8,722 nt of DNA from Comamonadaceae bacterium (GTDB lineage Bacteria; Pseudomonadota; Gammaproteobacteria; Burkholderiales; Burkholderiaceae_C): the NCBI GenBank assembly GCA_947458415.1, contig CANGZG010000102.1, positions 1 through 8,722 of the forward strand, given 5' to 3'. The notes below the pieces were generated by a model. That model worked only from the letters and a program-made list of their open reading frames with translations, was not told where the DNA came from and ran no database searches. The position numbers were made by a program, and so were the translations under genes. The first letter of the stretch is position 1, and each line of letters opens with the position of its first letter. This document shows, one piece after another, positions 1 to 6,797 of this stretch.

Positions 1-302
1 TGTGCTTTGCGGCATTGATGATGGCTGGTTTGGACGGCATCGAAAACAAAATCCACCCCGGCGAAGCCGCCACCAAAGACCTCTACCACTTGCCACCCGA
101 GGAAGATGCATTGGTGCCCACCGTGTGTCACAGCTTGGACCAAGCCTTGGACTATTTGGACAAGGGCCGCGGCTTCTTGACCAAAGGCGGCGTGTTCACC
201 GACAGCATGATCGATGCGTACATCGAACTCAAAATGCAAGAAGTCACACGTTTTCGCATGGCCACCCATCCGGTGGAATTCGACATGTACTACTCACTCT
301 GA
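1..302 (+). CDS. glnA: Glutamine synthetase, C-terminal end (partial at window start)
   Basis: This is the C-terminal part of type I glutamine synthetase, which makes glutamine from glutamate, ammonia and ATP in the cytoplasm. The 5' part lies outside the window and the first whole codon starts at base 3. Visible family signatures are the stretch GLDGIENKIHPGEA, the adenylylation loop KDLYHLPPEE, and the usual ending EFDMYYSL. The tyrosine codon at 84-86 matches the residue (Tyr397 in E. coli) that GlnE adenylylates to switch the enzyme off, so this enzyme is probably controlled by the GlnE/PII cascade. The TGA stop at 300-302 is followed by a hairpin and an intrinsic terminator, so glnA transcription probably ends before the next gene. 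The presence of ntrB and ntrC downstream fits the classical glnA-ntrBC arrangement. Identification is secure. Confidence 0.97.
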   Translation, partial: CFAALMMAGLDGIENKIHPGEAATKDLYHLPPEEDALVPTVCHSLDQALDYLDKGRGFLTKGGVFTDSMIDAYIELKMQEVTRFRMATHPVEFDMYYSL

Positions 303-321
303 GCGCAGACATTCGGGTCAA

Positions 322-343
322 TCACCGGTTGCAAAACCGGTGA
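322..343 (+). other. Stem-loop with GCAA tetraloop after glnA
   Basis: A perfect 9-base-pair stem (322-330 with 335-343, core CACCGGTT/AACCGGTG) closes a GCAA loop, which is a GNRA-type tetraloop. No T-run follows, so it is not an intrinsic terminator on its own. It sits 5 bases before the terminator hairpin and probably protects or folds the glnA 3' end together with it. Confidence 0.6.
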
Positions 344-348
344 AGCGG

Positions 349-371
349 GGCGGCCTAGTGCCGCCTTTTTT
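349..371 (+). terminator. Rho-independent terminator of glnA
   Basis: A perfect GC-rich 6-base-pair stem (GGCGGC at 349-354 with GCCGCC at 360-365) has a 5-base loop and is followed directly by six T residues (366-371). This is a textbook intrinsic terminator, 46 bases after the glnA stop. It separates glnA from the downstream genes, apart from any read-through. Confidence 0.9.
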
Positions 372-380
372 CATGGTGCC

Positions 381-387
381 AAGGAGG
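381..387 (+). promoter_or_regulatory. Strong ribosome binding site for the small secreted protein
   Basis: The sequence AAGGAGG lies 8 bases before the ATG at 396. It is the best Shine-Dalgarno match seen in the window and fixes this start. It suggests the small protein is translated efficiently whenever its mRNA is made. Confidence 0.8.
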
Positions 388-395
388 GTATCGAG

Positions 396-803
396 ATGAA
401 CAAGCCACTTTATGTTGTTTGCATGTTGGCAAGTTTGTGCGTTTCACCAGTGGGGGCACAAGACCCGGCCTACCCGGTATGGCGTTGCGGACACGAGTTC
501 ACCAACCAACCTCGGCCCGGACAAAACTGTCAGGTGGTCGAGTTGCCCTCCGAGATCATCATGACCGCGCCACGCAAACGCCCCAATCTGGAGAAGCCTG
601 ACCAAACGCCGCCGGTGCTGGTCATGCCACGCGTGGACCTCGGTGACCAACGCCAGCGCCAAAGCGTTGCCAAAAGTATCTTGAACGATGAATTGATGAA
701 AACACAAACTCGTTGCCAACAGTTGCCCGCCAACAGCACCGAGCTGGTGCGTTGCCGCACCGATGAAGCCGCCTTGCGCCGTGAATTGGCGCGCACGCCC
801 TGA
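396..803 (+). CDS. Small exported four-cysteine protein of unknown function
   Basis: This encodes a 135-residue protein whose function I do not recognise. Residues 1-21 look like a signal peptide: a Lys at position 3, a hydrophobic stretch, and a likely cleavage after Val-Gly-Ala21. The mature protein, probably periplasmic, has four cysteines at 31, 45, 107 and 120. The first pair lies in WRCG-EFTNQP-PGQNC, which loosely resembles the two-cysteine pattern of DUF4124-type exported proteins. A middle section rich in Pro, Arg and Lys (about 57-80) leads to a charged, probably helical C-terminal part with CQQLP and RCRTDEAALRRE. The strong ribosome site at 381-387 supports the ATG at 396. Its stop lies 13 bases before the ntrB start, so the two are probably co-transcribed. 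Nothing in the sequence links it directly to nitrogen control. That it is a real gene is well supported; its role is open. Confidence 0.8.
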   Translation: MNKPLYVVCMLASLCVSPVGAQDPAYPVWRCGHEFTNQPRPGQNCQVVELPSEIIMTAPRKRPNLEKPDQTPPVLVMPRVDLGDQRQRQSVAKSILNDELMKTQTRCQQLPANSTELVRCRTDEAALRRELARTP

Positions 804-816
804 GTTGGAACACCCA

Positions 817-1872
817 ATGCCTGACCGCCGATTCCAAGCATTCGATTTGTTGGCCACGCTGGTGTTGGTGGTGCAGTCGGACAACCGCGTGTTGTTTGCC
901 AATGCATCGTTCGAAGATGTCATGGGTTTGTCTCGGCGCACTTTGCAGGGGGCAGATGTGCCGGCCTTGTTTGTGGACGAAACCGCCATCGCGCAATCGC
1001 TTGATGGCGCACGCCGGCACGATTTCGCGGCCTTGCGTTTTGATGCCCAACTCAAGCGGCAAGGGACAGAACCCTTTGCGGTGCATGTGGTGGTGGCTGC
1101 CACCGAGGACCCGAGTGAGGTGTTGATTGAATTGCTGCCGCAAGAGACGCAAAGCCGCCAAGACCGCGAGGAGCGGCAACTGGAACACGCACAGGCCAAC
1201 AAAGAGCTGATTCGCAATTTGGCGCACGAAATCAAAAACCCCTTGGGCGGCATCCGGGGCGCGGCGCAACTGCTGCAACTCGAACTGGACTCGCGCGACC
1301 TGACCGAATACACGCAAGTCATTGTGCGTGAGGCCGATCGATTGCAAACCTTGGTTGACCGTTTGCTGGCGCCGCACCGGCGCCCGCATGTCGTGGGCAA
1401 TGTGAACATCCACGAGGTGTGCGAGCGGGTGCGTACTTTGATACTCGCTGAATTTCCCAAAGGCTTGTCAGTGCAACGTGACTATGACATTTCATTGCCC
1501 GAATTTCGCGGCGACATGGAGCAACTGATTCAAGCTGTGCTCAATATCGCGCACAACGCGGCGCAAGCGTTGACCGAGCGCATCCAAGCTGGCGACGCAA
1601 AAATTGTTTTGTGTACCCGCATAGCCCGTCAAATCACGCTGGCCAAACAACGCCACCGGTTGGCACTGGAATTGCATGTCATGGACAACGGTCCTGGCAT
1701 CCCGCACGACATCAGAGAACGCTTGTTTCACCCGTTGGTGTCAGGGCGGGATGGCGGTTCAGGTTTGGGTTTGAACTTGGCTCAAACCTTTGTTCAGCAG
1801 CACCAAGGAGTGATTGAGTGTGACAGTCAACCGGGGCAGACGGATTTCAAATTGTTGATCCCGCTGCCTTGA
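817..1872 (+). CDS. glnL: Nitrogen regulation sensor histidine kinase NtrB
   Basis: This is the 351-residue cytoplasmic sensor kinase that phosphorylates NtrC under nitrogen limitation and dephosphorylates it when PII signals nitrogen excess. There are no membrane segments. A PAS-like domain occupies about residues 8-75 (VVQSDNRVLFANASFEDVMG). The H-box NLAHEIKNPLGG carries the phospho-accepting His137 (His139 in E. coli). The ATP-binding domain shows the N-box around Asn247, the G1 box DNGPGIP from 290, and the G2 box GGSGLGL at 313-319. The frame stays open upstream to an ATG at 763, but the ATG at 817 gives the usual family length (E. coli 349) and avoids overlapping the preceding gene. 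Its ribosome site is weak, so it may depend on translation from upstream. No obvious promoter was seen just ahead of it. Product assignment is firm. Confidence 0.95.
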   Translation: MPDRRFQAFDLLATLVLVVQSDNRVLFANASFEDVMGLSRRTLQGADVPALFVDETAIAQSLDGARRHDFAALRFDAQLKRQGTEPFAVHVVVAATEDPSEVLIELLPQETQSRQDREERQLEHAQANKELIRNLAHEIKNPLGGIRGAAQLLQLELDSRDLTEYTQVIVREADRLQTLVDRLLAPHRRPHVVGNVNIHEVCERVRTLILAEFPKGLSVQRDYDISLPEFRGDMEQLIQAVLNIAHNAAQALTERIQAGDAKIVLCTRIARQITLAKQRHRLALELHVMDNGPGIPHDIRERLFHPLVSGRDGGSGLGLNLAQTFVQQHQGVIECDSQPGQTDFKLLIPLP

Positions 1873-1921
1873 TCGCGCAACGCCAATGCCACCAACATGA
1901 GACAACAGGTGAAGTGAATTT

Positions 1922-3445
1922 ATGAAACCCATTTGGATTGTGGACGACGACCAATCGATTCGCTTCGTGCTTGAAAAAGCATTGATGCGAGAAAACCTGC
2001 CCACCCGCAGCTTCACGCATCCGCGCGAAGTGCTTCAGGCCTTGAATCACCTCAGTCCTGAGGACAGCCCACAGGTGCTGGTCAGCGACATTCGCATGCC
2101 CGGTGGTTCGGGCTTGGATTTGTTGGCCCAAGTCAAAGAACGCATGCCTGGCTTGCCCGTCATCATCATGACGGCTTACTCTGATTTGGACAGCGCCGTC
2201 TCCGCGTTTCAAGGGGGTGCATTCGAGTACCTGCCCAAACCCTTTGATTTGACCAAAGCCATTGAATTGATACGCCGTGCGTTGGAAGAAAGCCAACGTG
2301 AAGCAGTCAGTGCAGTGGATGTGGACAGCACGCCCGAAATGTTGGGCCAAGCCCCGGCCATGCAAGATGTGTTTCGTGCGATTGGGCGTTTGAGCCAAAG
2401 CAATGTCACGGTGATGATCACCGGCGAATCAGGCTCCGGCAAAGAGTTGGTTGCCCGTGCATTGCACAAGCATTCACAACGTGCTGCGGGTCCGTTTGTG
2501 GCCATCAACACGGCGGCGATCCCCAAGGACTTGCTTGAAAGCGAATTGTTTGGTCATGAACGCGGGGCGTTCACAGGGGCACAAAGCATGCGTCGCGGTC
2601 GCTTTGAACAAGCCGACGGCGGCACCTTGTTTCTCGATGAAATCGGCGACATGAAATTCGACTTGCAAACCCGCTTGTTGCGCGTGCTCAGCGACGGCAG
2701 TTTTTATCGGGTCGGTGGTCACAGTGCGATCAAAACCAATGTGCGAGTGATTGCCGCCACGCACCAAAATTTAGAGCAACGCGTGGCCGAAGGCGCGTTT
2801 CGCGAAGACTTGTTTCATCGGTTGAATGTGATTCGTTTGCGCTTGCCGCCACTGCGTGAGCGGCGGGAAGACATTCCTGTGTTGACGCGACATTTTTTGC
2901 AACAAAGTGCGCAGCAACTCGGTGTTGAAGCCAAGCGGATTTCCGAATCCGCCATCCATTTGCTTCAGGAATTTTCGTTTCCGGGCAATGTGCGGCAGTT
3001 GGAAAACATTTGCCATTGGTTGACCGTCATGGCACCAGCCCAAGCGATTGAGCCCAAGGATTTGCCTCCTGAAGTGCTGGCGCCCACCATCAGTTCATCG
3101 GTGCAAACACCGTCGGCGGCGGTACTGGCCAGTGGTTCGCCAGAGCAGGCCAGCGCGCATGACGCTGCACCCGTGGTCAACGGCACGCATGCACCTTCGA
3201 CCTTGAAACCCTTGGTGCTCAATATGCCCGGGGAAGATTGGCAAAGCGGATTGGAAGCTCAGGCCATGGCGCTGCTGGTGAATGGCAACACCGATGTGTG
3301 GGATGAATTGACCAAACGATTCGAAGCCACCTTGATACAAACGGCGCTGGCGCATACACGCGGCAGGCGAATCGACGCCGCCAACAAATTGGGCATCGGC
3401 CGCAACACCATCACGCGCAAAATTCAGGAACTCGGTTTGGAGTGA
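1922..3445 (+). CDS. glnG: Nitrogen regulation response regulator NtrC (sigma-54 activator)
   Basis: This 507-residue activator, once phosphorylated by NtrB, opens sigma-54 promoters such as those for glnA, ammonium transport and PII genes. The receiver domain (about 1-120) has the acidic pocket DDD at 8-10, phospho-acceptor Asp56 in VSDIRMPGGSG, Thr84 and Lys106. The AAA+ domain (about 140-385) has Walker A GESGSGK at 168-174, the sigma-54 contact loop GAFTGA at 215-220, and Walker B LFLDE at 236-240. A Fis-type helix-turn-helix ends the protein (about 481-506, GRRIDAANKLGIGRNTITRK). Residues 386-455 form a long Ala/Ser/Pro-rich linker, which makes the protein longer than E. coli NtrC (469). 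The gene starts 49 bases after ntrB with only a weak ribosome site and is probably co-transcribed with it. It ends 6 bases from the converging xthA. Confidence 0.97.
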   Translation: MKPIWIVDDDQSIRFVLEKALMRENLPTRSFTHPREVLQALNHLSPEDSPQVLVSDIRMPGGSGLDLLAQVKERMPGLPVIIMTAYSDLDSAVSAFQGGAFEYLPKPFDLTKAIELIRRALEESQREAVSAVDVDSTPEMLGQAPAMQDVFRAIGRLSQSNVTVMITGESGSGKELVARALHKHSQRAAGPFVAINTAAIPKDLLESELFGHERGAFTGAQSMRRGRFEQADGGTLFLDEIGDMKFDLQTRLLRVLSDGSFYRVGGHSAIKTNVRVIAATHQNLEQRVAEGAFREDLFHRLNVIRLRLPPLRERREDIPVLTRHFLQQSAQQLGVEAKRISESAIHLLQEFSFPGNVRQLENICHWLTVMAPAQAIEPKDLPPEVLAPTISSSVQTPSAAVLASGSPEQASAHDAAPVVNGTHAPSTLKPLVLNMPGEDWQSGLEAQAMALLVNGNTDVWDELTKRFEATLIQTALAHTRGRRIDAANKLGIGRNTITRKIQELGLE

Positions 3446-3451
3446 GTGGCT

Positions 3452-4231
3452 TCAAAGTGAAAGACTGACAACCACAGGCGTATGGTCGCTCGGGCGCTCG
3501 TTTTTGCGCGGTGCCTTGTCAATCTCGCAAGCCGTCACGATGGGTTTCAATCCGTTGGAAACCAAGATGTGGTCGATGCGCAAGCCTCGGTTTCTGCGAA
3601 AGGCAAATTCACGGTAATCCCACCACGAATAACTTTTGTCAGCTTGCTCAAACATTCTGAAAGCGTCCACCATGCCTAGGTCGATCAATTGTTGAAAATG
3701 AGCGCGCTCTTCGTCAGTACAGTGGATCGTGCCAGCCAGAGCCACAGGGTCCCACACATCACGGTCGTCGACCGTGATGTTGAAGTCACCCATCAGCACC
3801 AGTTTGTCGAAGCGGGTTAATTCGTCTTGCAGCCATTGGTGAAGGGCAGTTAACCAAGCCATTTTGTATACAAATTTGTCGCTGTCTGGCGCTTGCCCGT
3901 TGGGGAAATATGCGCCAACCACGCGAACACCATTGACCGTGCCCGTGATGACGCGGGCCATGTCGTCAGCAAATCCGGGGATGTTGTGCACCACGTCAGT
4001 GATCGGGTGTTTGGCAATCAGCGCAACACCGTTATAGGTTTTCTGGCCGAAAAAAGCCACCTGATAACCAGCGGCTTCCATCTCTGCGCGGGGAAATTTG
4101 TCGTCCGTGGTTTTGGTTTCTTGCAGCGCCAGCACATCAATCGCGTGTTCACCTGCATGAGCGTTCAACCAGTCCAATACCTGTGGCAAACGCACGGTGA
4201 GAGAGTTGACGTTCCAAGTGGCGAGGCGCAT
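3452..4231 (-). CDS. xthA: Exodeoxyribonuclease III (AP endonuclease)
   Basis: This 259-residue enzyme of the exonuclease III / AP endonuclease family cuts DNA at abasic sites in base excision repair and removes 3' blocking groups. Motifs in order are NVNSL at 7-11, LQETK with metal ligand Glu38, Tyr108, GDFN at 148-151 (Asp149, Asn151), RIDHIL with Asp220, and SDHTPV with the catalytic pair Asp249/His250. All key residues are present and the length is normal (E. coli 268). The start ATG (4229-4231) has AAGGAA 9 bases upstream on the minus strand. The gene lies 64 bases downstream of bioB in the same direction with no clear terminator between, so it may be read partly from the bioB promoter. 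It converges with ntrC. The biotin genes give no functional link; this is probably chance neighbourhood. Confidence 0.95.
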   Translation of the reverse strand: MRLATWNVNSLTVRLPQVLDWLNAHAGEHAIDVLALQETKTTDDKFPRAEMEAAGYQVAFFGQKTYNGVALIAKHPITDVVHNIPGFADDMARVITGTVNGVRVVGAYFPNGQAPDSDKFVYKMAWLTALHQWLQDELTRFDKLVLMGDFNITVDDRDVWDPVALAGTIHCTDEERAHFQQLIDLGMVDAFRMFEQADKSYSWWDYREFAFRRNRGLRIDHILVSNGLKPIVTACEIDKAPRKNERPSDHTPVVVSLSL

Positions 4232-4240
4232 GGCGTGGGG

Positions 4241-4246
4241 TTCCTT
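4241..4246 (-). promoter_or_regulatory. Ribosome binding site of xthA
   Basis: On the minus strand AAGGAA lies 9 bases before the xthA ATG. It supports the start at 4231, which also matches the expected N-terminus MRLATWNVNSL of the family. Confidence 0.6.
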
Positions 4247-4295
4247 GATCGGTCTATTGAAAAGTCAGGCATTGTTCGTGCAGCGTCGAATCAAT

Positions 4296-5294
4296 TCAAC
4301 TGGTTTTGATGCCTAATTTGGTCAGCAAGGCTTGGTCGCGTTGCCAATCCGGGTTGCCAGTGGTCAAGAGTTTGTCGCCATAAAAAATGGAATTGGCACC
4401 TGCCATGAAGCACAGCGCTTGGATGGCTTCGCCCATTTGCTGGCGGCCAGCAGACAAACGCACGCGGGCTTTGGGCATGGTGATTCGTGCCACGGCGATG
4501 GTGCGCACAAATTCCAGCAGATCGAGGGTTTCAGTGCCGTGCAATGGTGTGCCTTCTACTTGCACCAAGTTGTTGATCGGCACCGACTCAGGGTAGGGCA
4601 GCAAATTGGCCAGTTGATGAACCAATCCTGCTCGTTGCTCGCGGCTTTCACCCATGCCGACGATGCCGCCGCTGCACACGTTCATGCCTGCACTGCGCAC
4701 ATGGGCGAGGGTGTCTAAGCGTGCTTGGTAATCGCGGGTGGTGATGATGTCGCCATAGAGTTCGGGCGCGGTGTCGAGGTTGTGGTTGTAATAGTCCAAG
4801 CCTGCCTCTTTCAACGTGCCTGCTTGTGACTCGCTCAACATCCCCAATGTGCAGCAAGCTTCCATGCCGAGGTCTTTCACCGCGTGAACCAGTTCAGCGA
4901 CTTTTTCAATGTCACGGTCTTTGGGTTCGCGCCAAGCTGCGCCCATGCAAAAACGGCTGGCACCATTCTTTTTGGCTTCGAGCGCAGCTGCTTTGACTGC
5001 GTCGACATCCAGCATCTTGGTGGCTTCTACACCGGTGTCGTAATGCACTGACTGCGGGCAGTAGCCGCAGTCTTCGGGACAGCCACCGGTTTTGATGGAC
5101 AACAGGGTAGAGAGTTGCACTTCGTTGGGGTTGAAGTGTTCGCGGTGAATCTCTTGTGCCTTGAACATCAAGTCGTTGAATGGCAAATTGAACAAATCTT
5201 CGATGGACTGTCGGCTCCAAACTTCAGTTGATGTGACCGAGGGCTTGAAAGGTTTGACGAAATGAACGGCTTGTGGGGTGACTGCGGTGGGCAT
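4296..5294 (-). CDS. bioB: Biotin synthase (radical SAM)
   Basis: This 332-residue radical S-adenosylmethionine enzyme inserts sulfur into dethiobiotin, the last step of biotin synthesis. The CxxxCxxC motif GGCPEDCGYCPQS places the [4Fe-4S] ligands at Cys72, Cys76 and Cys79. Ligands matching those of the second [2Fe-2S] cluster in E. coli BioB (Cys97, Cys128, Cys188, Arg260) are seen at Cys116, Cys147, Cys207 and Arg279, all shifted by exactly 19 residues, so the enzyme looks fully active. The first 25 residues or so are a variable leader. The ATG at 5294 has no good Shine-Dalgarno match. Transcription runs away from bioA, and the 126-base space between them holds a long palindrome and a candidate promoter. 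Identification is secure. Confidence 0.98.
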   Translation of the reverse strand: MPTAVTPQAVHFVKPFKPSVTSTEVWSRQSIEDLFNLPFNDLMFKAQEIHREHFNPNEVQLSTLLSIKTGGCPEDCGYCPQSVHYDTGVEATKMLDVDAVKAAALEAKKNGASRFCMGAAWREPKDRDIEKVAELVHAVKDLGMEACCTLGMLSESQAGTLKEAGLDYYNHNLDTAPELYGDIITTRDYQARLDTLAHVRSAGMNVCSGGIVGMGESREQRAGLVHQLANLLPYPESVPINNLVQVEGTPLHGTETLDLLEFVRTIAVARITMPKARVRLSAGRQQMGEAIQALCFMAGANSIFYGDKLLTTGNPDWQRDQALLTKLGIKTS

Positions 5295-5324
5295 GGGTAT
5301 GTGAAGTAATGGATAAACACTCTG

Positions 5325-5354
5325 AATATAAAGTAATTGGGTAATTGGGGTCAG
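5325..5354 (-). promoter_or_regulatory. Candidate sigma-70 promoter of bioB
   Basis: On the minus strand CTGACC (5349-5354) is a 4/6 match to the -35 box. TATATT (5325-5330) is a 5/6 match to the -10 box. The spacer is 18 bases, and transcription would start about 24 bases before bioB. The -35 box lies inside the palindromic repeat arm. I saw no convincing biotin-regulator operator (BirA or BioR type). This is a prediction by eye only. Confidence 0.35.
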
Positions 5355-5393
5355 ATACCAATTAAATTAAATTGGTATCTGACCCCAATTACC
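5340..5393. repeat. Long palindromic repeat, copy 1, between bioB and bioA
   Basis: Perfect inverted arms of 24 bases (5340-5363 and 5370-5393) flank a 6-base A/T centre. The arm core is GGGGTCAGATACCAATT. The copy at the end of bioD carries the same core. An 8-base tandem duplication TAATTGGG (5334-5341 and 5342-5349) marks its left edge. The palindrome could form a DNA cruciform or a strong RNA hairpin. No T-run follows either arm, so it is not a standard intrinsic terminator. The form resembles REP/REPIN palindromes spread by RAYT (Y1-type) transposases; that family link is inference, and no transposase gene is present here. Confidence 0.85.
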
Positions 5394-5420
5394 AGGCTGA
5401 GAACGCGCGGGATAATCTGC

Positions 5421-6797
5421 ATGAATGGCAGTTCGATGCCAGTCAATCAAGAGGTTTATCTGAGCTCCTTATCTACCCAACTGGTGCAACGCAGTTTGCA
5501 CAGTGTCTGGCACCCATGTACCCAAATGCAACACCACGAGACCGTGCCGCTGGTGGCGGTACGCAACGCCAGCGGGCCTTGGCTGTACGACCATGACGGT
5601 CACCGTTATTTGGATGCCATCAGTTCATGGTGGGTCAATCTGTTTGGTCACGCCAACCCGCGCATCAACGCGGCCTTGAAGCACCAACTCGACACCTTGG
5701 AACACGCCATGCTGGCAGGCTTCACCCACGAACCCGTGGTGGCTTTGTCCGAAAAACTCTCTGCGATGACCAGCGGCGTTTTGGGTCATTGTTTTTATGC
5801 GTCCGACGGCTCGTCGGCGGTTGAAATTGCGTTGAAGATGAGTTTTCACAGTTGGCGCAACCGGGGTTTGGGCGATAAAAAAGAATTTGTTTGTCTCAAA
5901 GGCGGTTACCACGGCGAAACAGTCGGCGCCCTGAGTGTGACCGATGTGCCTGTTTTTCGCGATGCCTATGACCCATTGCTCAAACCCGCGCATTGCCTGA
6001 TGTCGCCGGACGCCAGACAGGCGAAGGACGGTGAAACCGCTGACCAAGTGGCACTGCGTGCCGCGCAGGCACTCGAAACACTGTTGCAAGCGCGTGCCGC
6101 ACATATCAGCGCTGTCATCATCGAGCCTTTGGTGCAATGTGCCGGTGGCATGGCCATGCACAGTCCGCTCTATGTGCAAGAGGTGCGGCGTTTATGTACA
6201 GCGTTCAACGTGCATTTGATAGCCGACGAGATCGCCGTGGGCTGTGGTCGCACAGGCAAGTTTTTTGCCTGCGAGCATGCAAACATTTGGCCGGATTTTT
6301 TGTGCCTGTCCAAAGGCATCAGTGGCGGCTATTTGCCTTTGTCCTTGGTGATGACGCGCGACGAGGTGTACCAATCGTTTTACAGCGACAGCATGGCGCG
6401 CGGTTTTTTGCATTCACATTCGTACACCGGCAACCCGCTGGCTTGCCGCGCCGCACTGGCCACGTTACAAATTTTTGAAGAGGACGATGTGTTGGCGGGC
6501 AATTTGGTGCGAGCTGAAAAGTTGAGTCAAGCCCTCCAGCCATTGGCGACGCATTCACGGGTGAAGCATTTCAGGCAGCAAGGCATGGTGTGGGCGTTTG
6601 ACGCGCAAGTGGATGACCCGCAATTGGCCGCTGCGTTTTCACGGCGGTTTTTCACCAGTGCCTTGGCCCACGAATTGCTGTTGCGTCCCATTGGTACCAC
6701 GGTTTACCTGATGCCGCCTTACATTTTGAGCGACGCAGACACCGGTTTGCTGGCAGAGCGTTTGCAAACCGTGTTTGACGAGGTGATGCGCGCATGA
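5421..6797 (+). CDS. bioA: Adenosylmethionine-8-amino-7-oxononanoate aminotransferase
   Basis: This PLP-dependent class III aminotransferase converts KAPA to DAPA with S-adenosylmethionine as amino donor. From the ATG at 5421 it is 458 residues (E. coli 429). Family marks are VWHPCTQM near 29-36, ISSWW at 67-71 in the substrate pocket, GGYHGETVGALSV from 161, the cofactor aspartate Asp269 in IADEIAVGCGRTG, and the PLP-binding Lys298 in CLSKGISGGYLPLS. The open frame continues upstream to a TTG at 5337, but that part is the translated palindrome plus spacer, so it is rejected. A second ATG at 5436 is also possible. I prefer 5421 because GCGGGA lies 8 bases before it. The stop overlaps the bioF start by 4 bases (ATGA), implying translational coupling. 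Function is certain; the exact start is not. Confidence 0.95.
   Translation: MNGSSMPVNQEVYLSSLSTQLVQRSLHSVWHPCTQMQHHETVPLVAVRNASGPWLYDHDGHRYLDAISSWWVNLFGHANPRINAALKHQLDTLEHAMLAGFTHEPVVALSEKLSAMTSGVLGHCFYASDGSSAVEIALKMSFHSWRNRGLGDKKEFVCLKGGYHGETVGALSVTDVPVFRDAYDPLLKPAHCLMSPDARQAKDGETADQVALRAAQALETLLQARAAHISAVIIEPLVQCAGGMAMHSPLYVQEVRRLCTAFNVHLIADEIAVGCGRTGKFFACEHANIWPDFLCLSKGISGGYLPLSLVMTRDEVYQSFYSDSMARGFLHSHSYTGNPLACRAALATLQIFEEDDVLAGNLVRAEKLSQALQPLATHSRVKHFRQQGMVWAFDAQVDDPQLAAAFSRRFFTSALAHELLLRPIGTTVYLMPPYILSDADTGLLAERLQTVFDEVMRA

Noticed and set aside
303..395. Sigma-54 promoter for ntrBC
   Set aside because: I looked for the TGGCAC-N5-TTGC pattern and did not find a convincing match.
763..816. 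Upstream ATG that would extend NtrB by 18 residues
   Set aside because: It would overlap the previous gene by 41 bases and add residues not expected in the family. The ATG at 817 gives the normal length.
444..1460. Long open frame of 338 codons on the minus strand opposite the small secreted protein and ntrB
   Set aside because: It lies wholly antisense to two well-supported genes, and its translation is rich in Ser, Arg, Cys and Thr with no family motif. It is a by-product of codon bias on the other strand.
5340..5393. Palindrome copy 1 as an intrinsic terminator
   Set aside because: There is no T-run after either arm and it lies between two divergent gene starts, where a terminator would have no clear purpose.
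5337..5420. TTG start giving BioA a 28-residue N-terminal extension
   Set aside because: The extension is only the translated palindrome plus spacer, it has no ribosome site, and BioA proteins start close to the VWHP motif.
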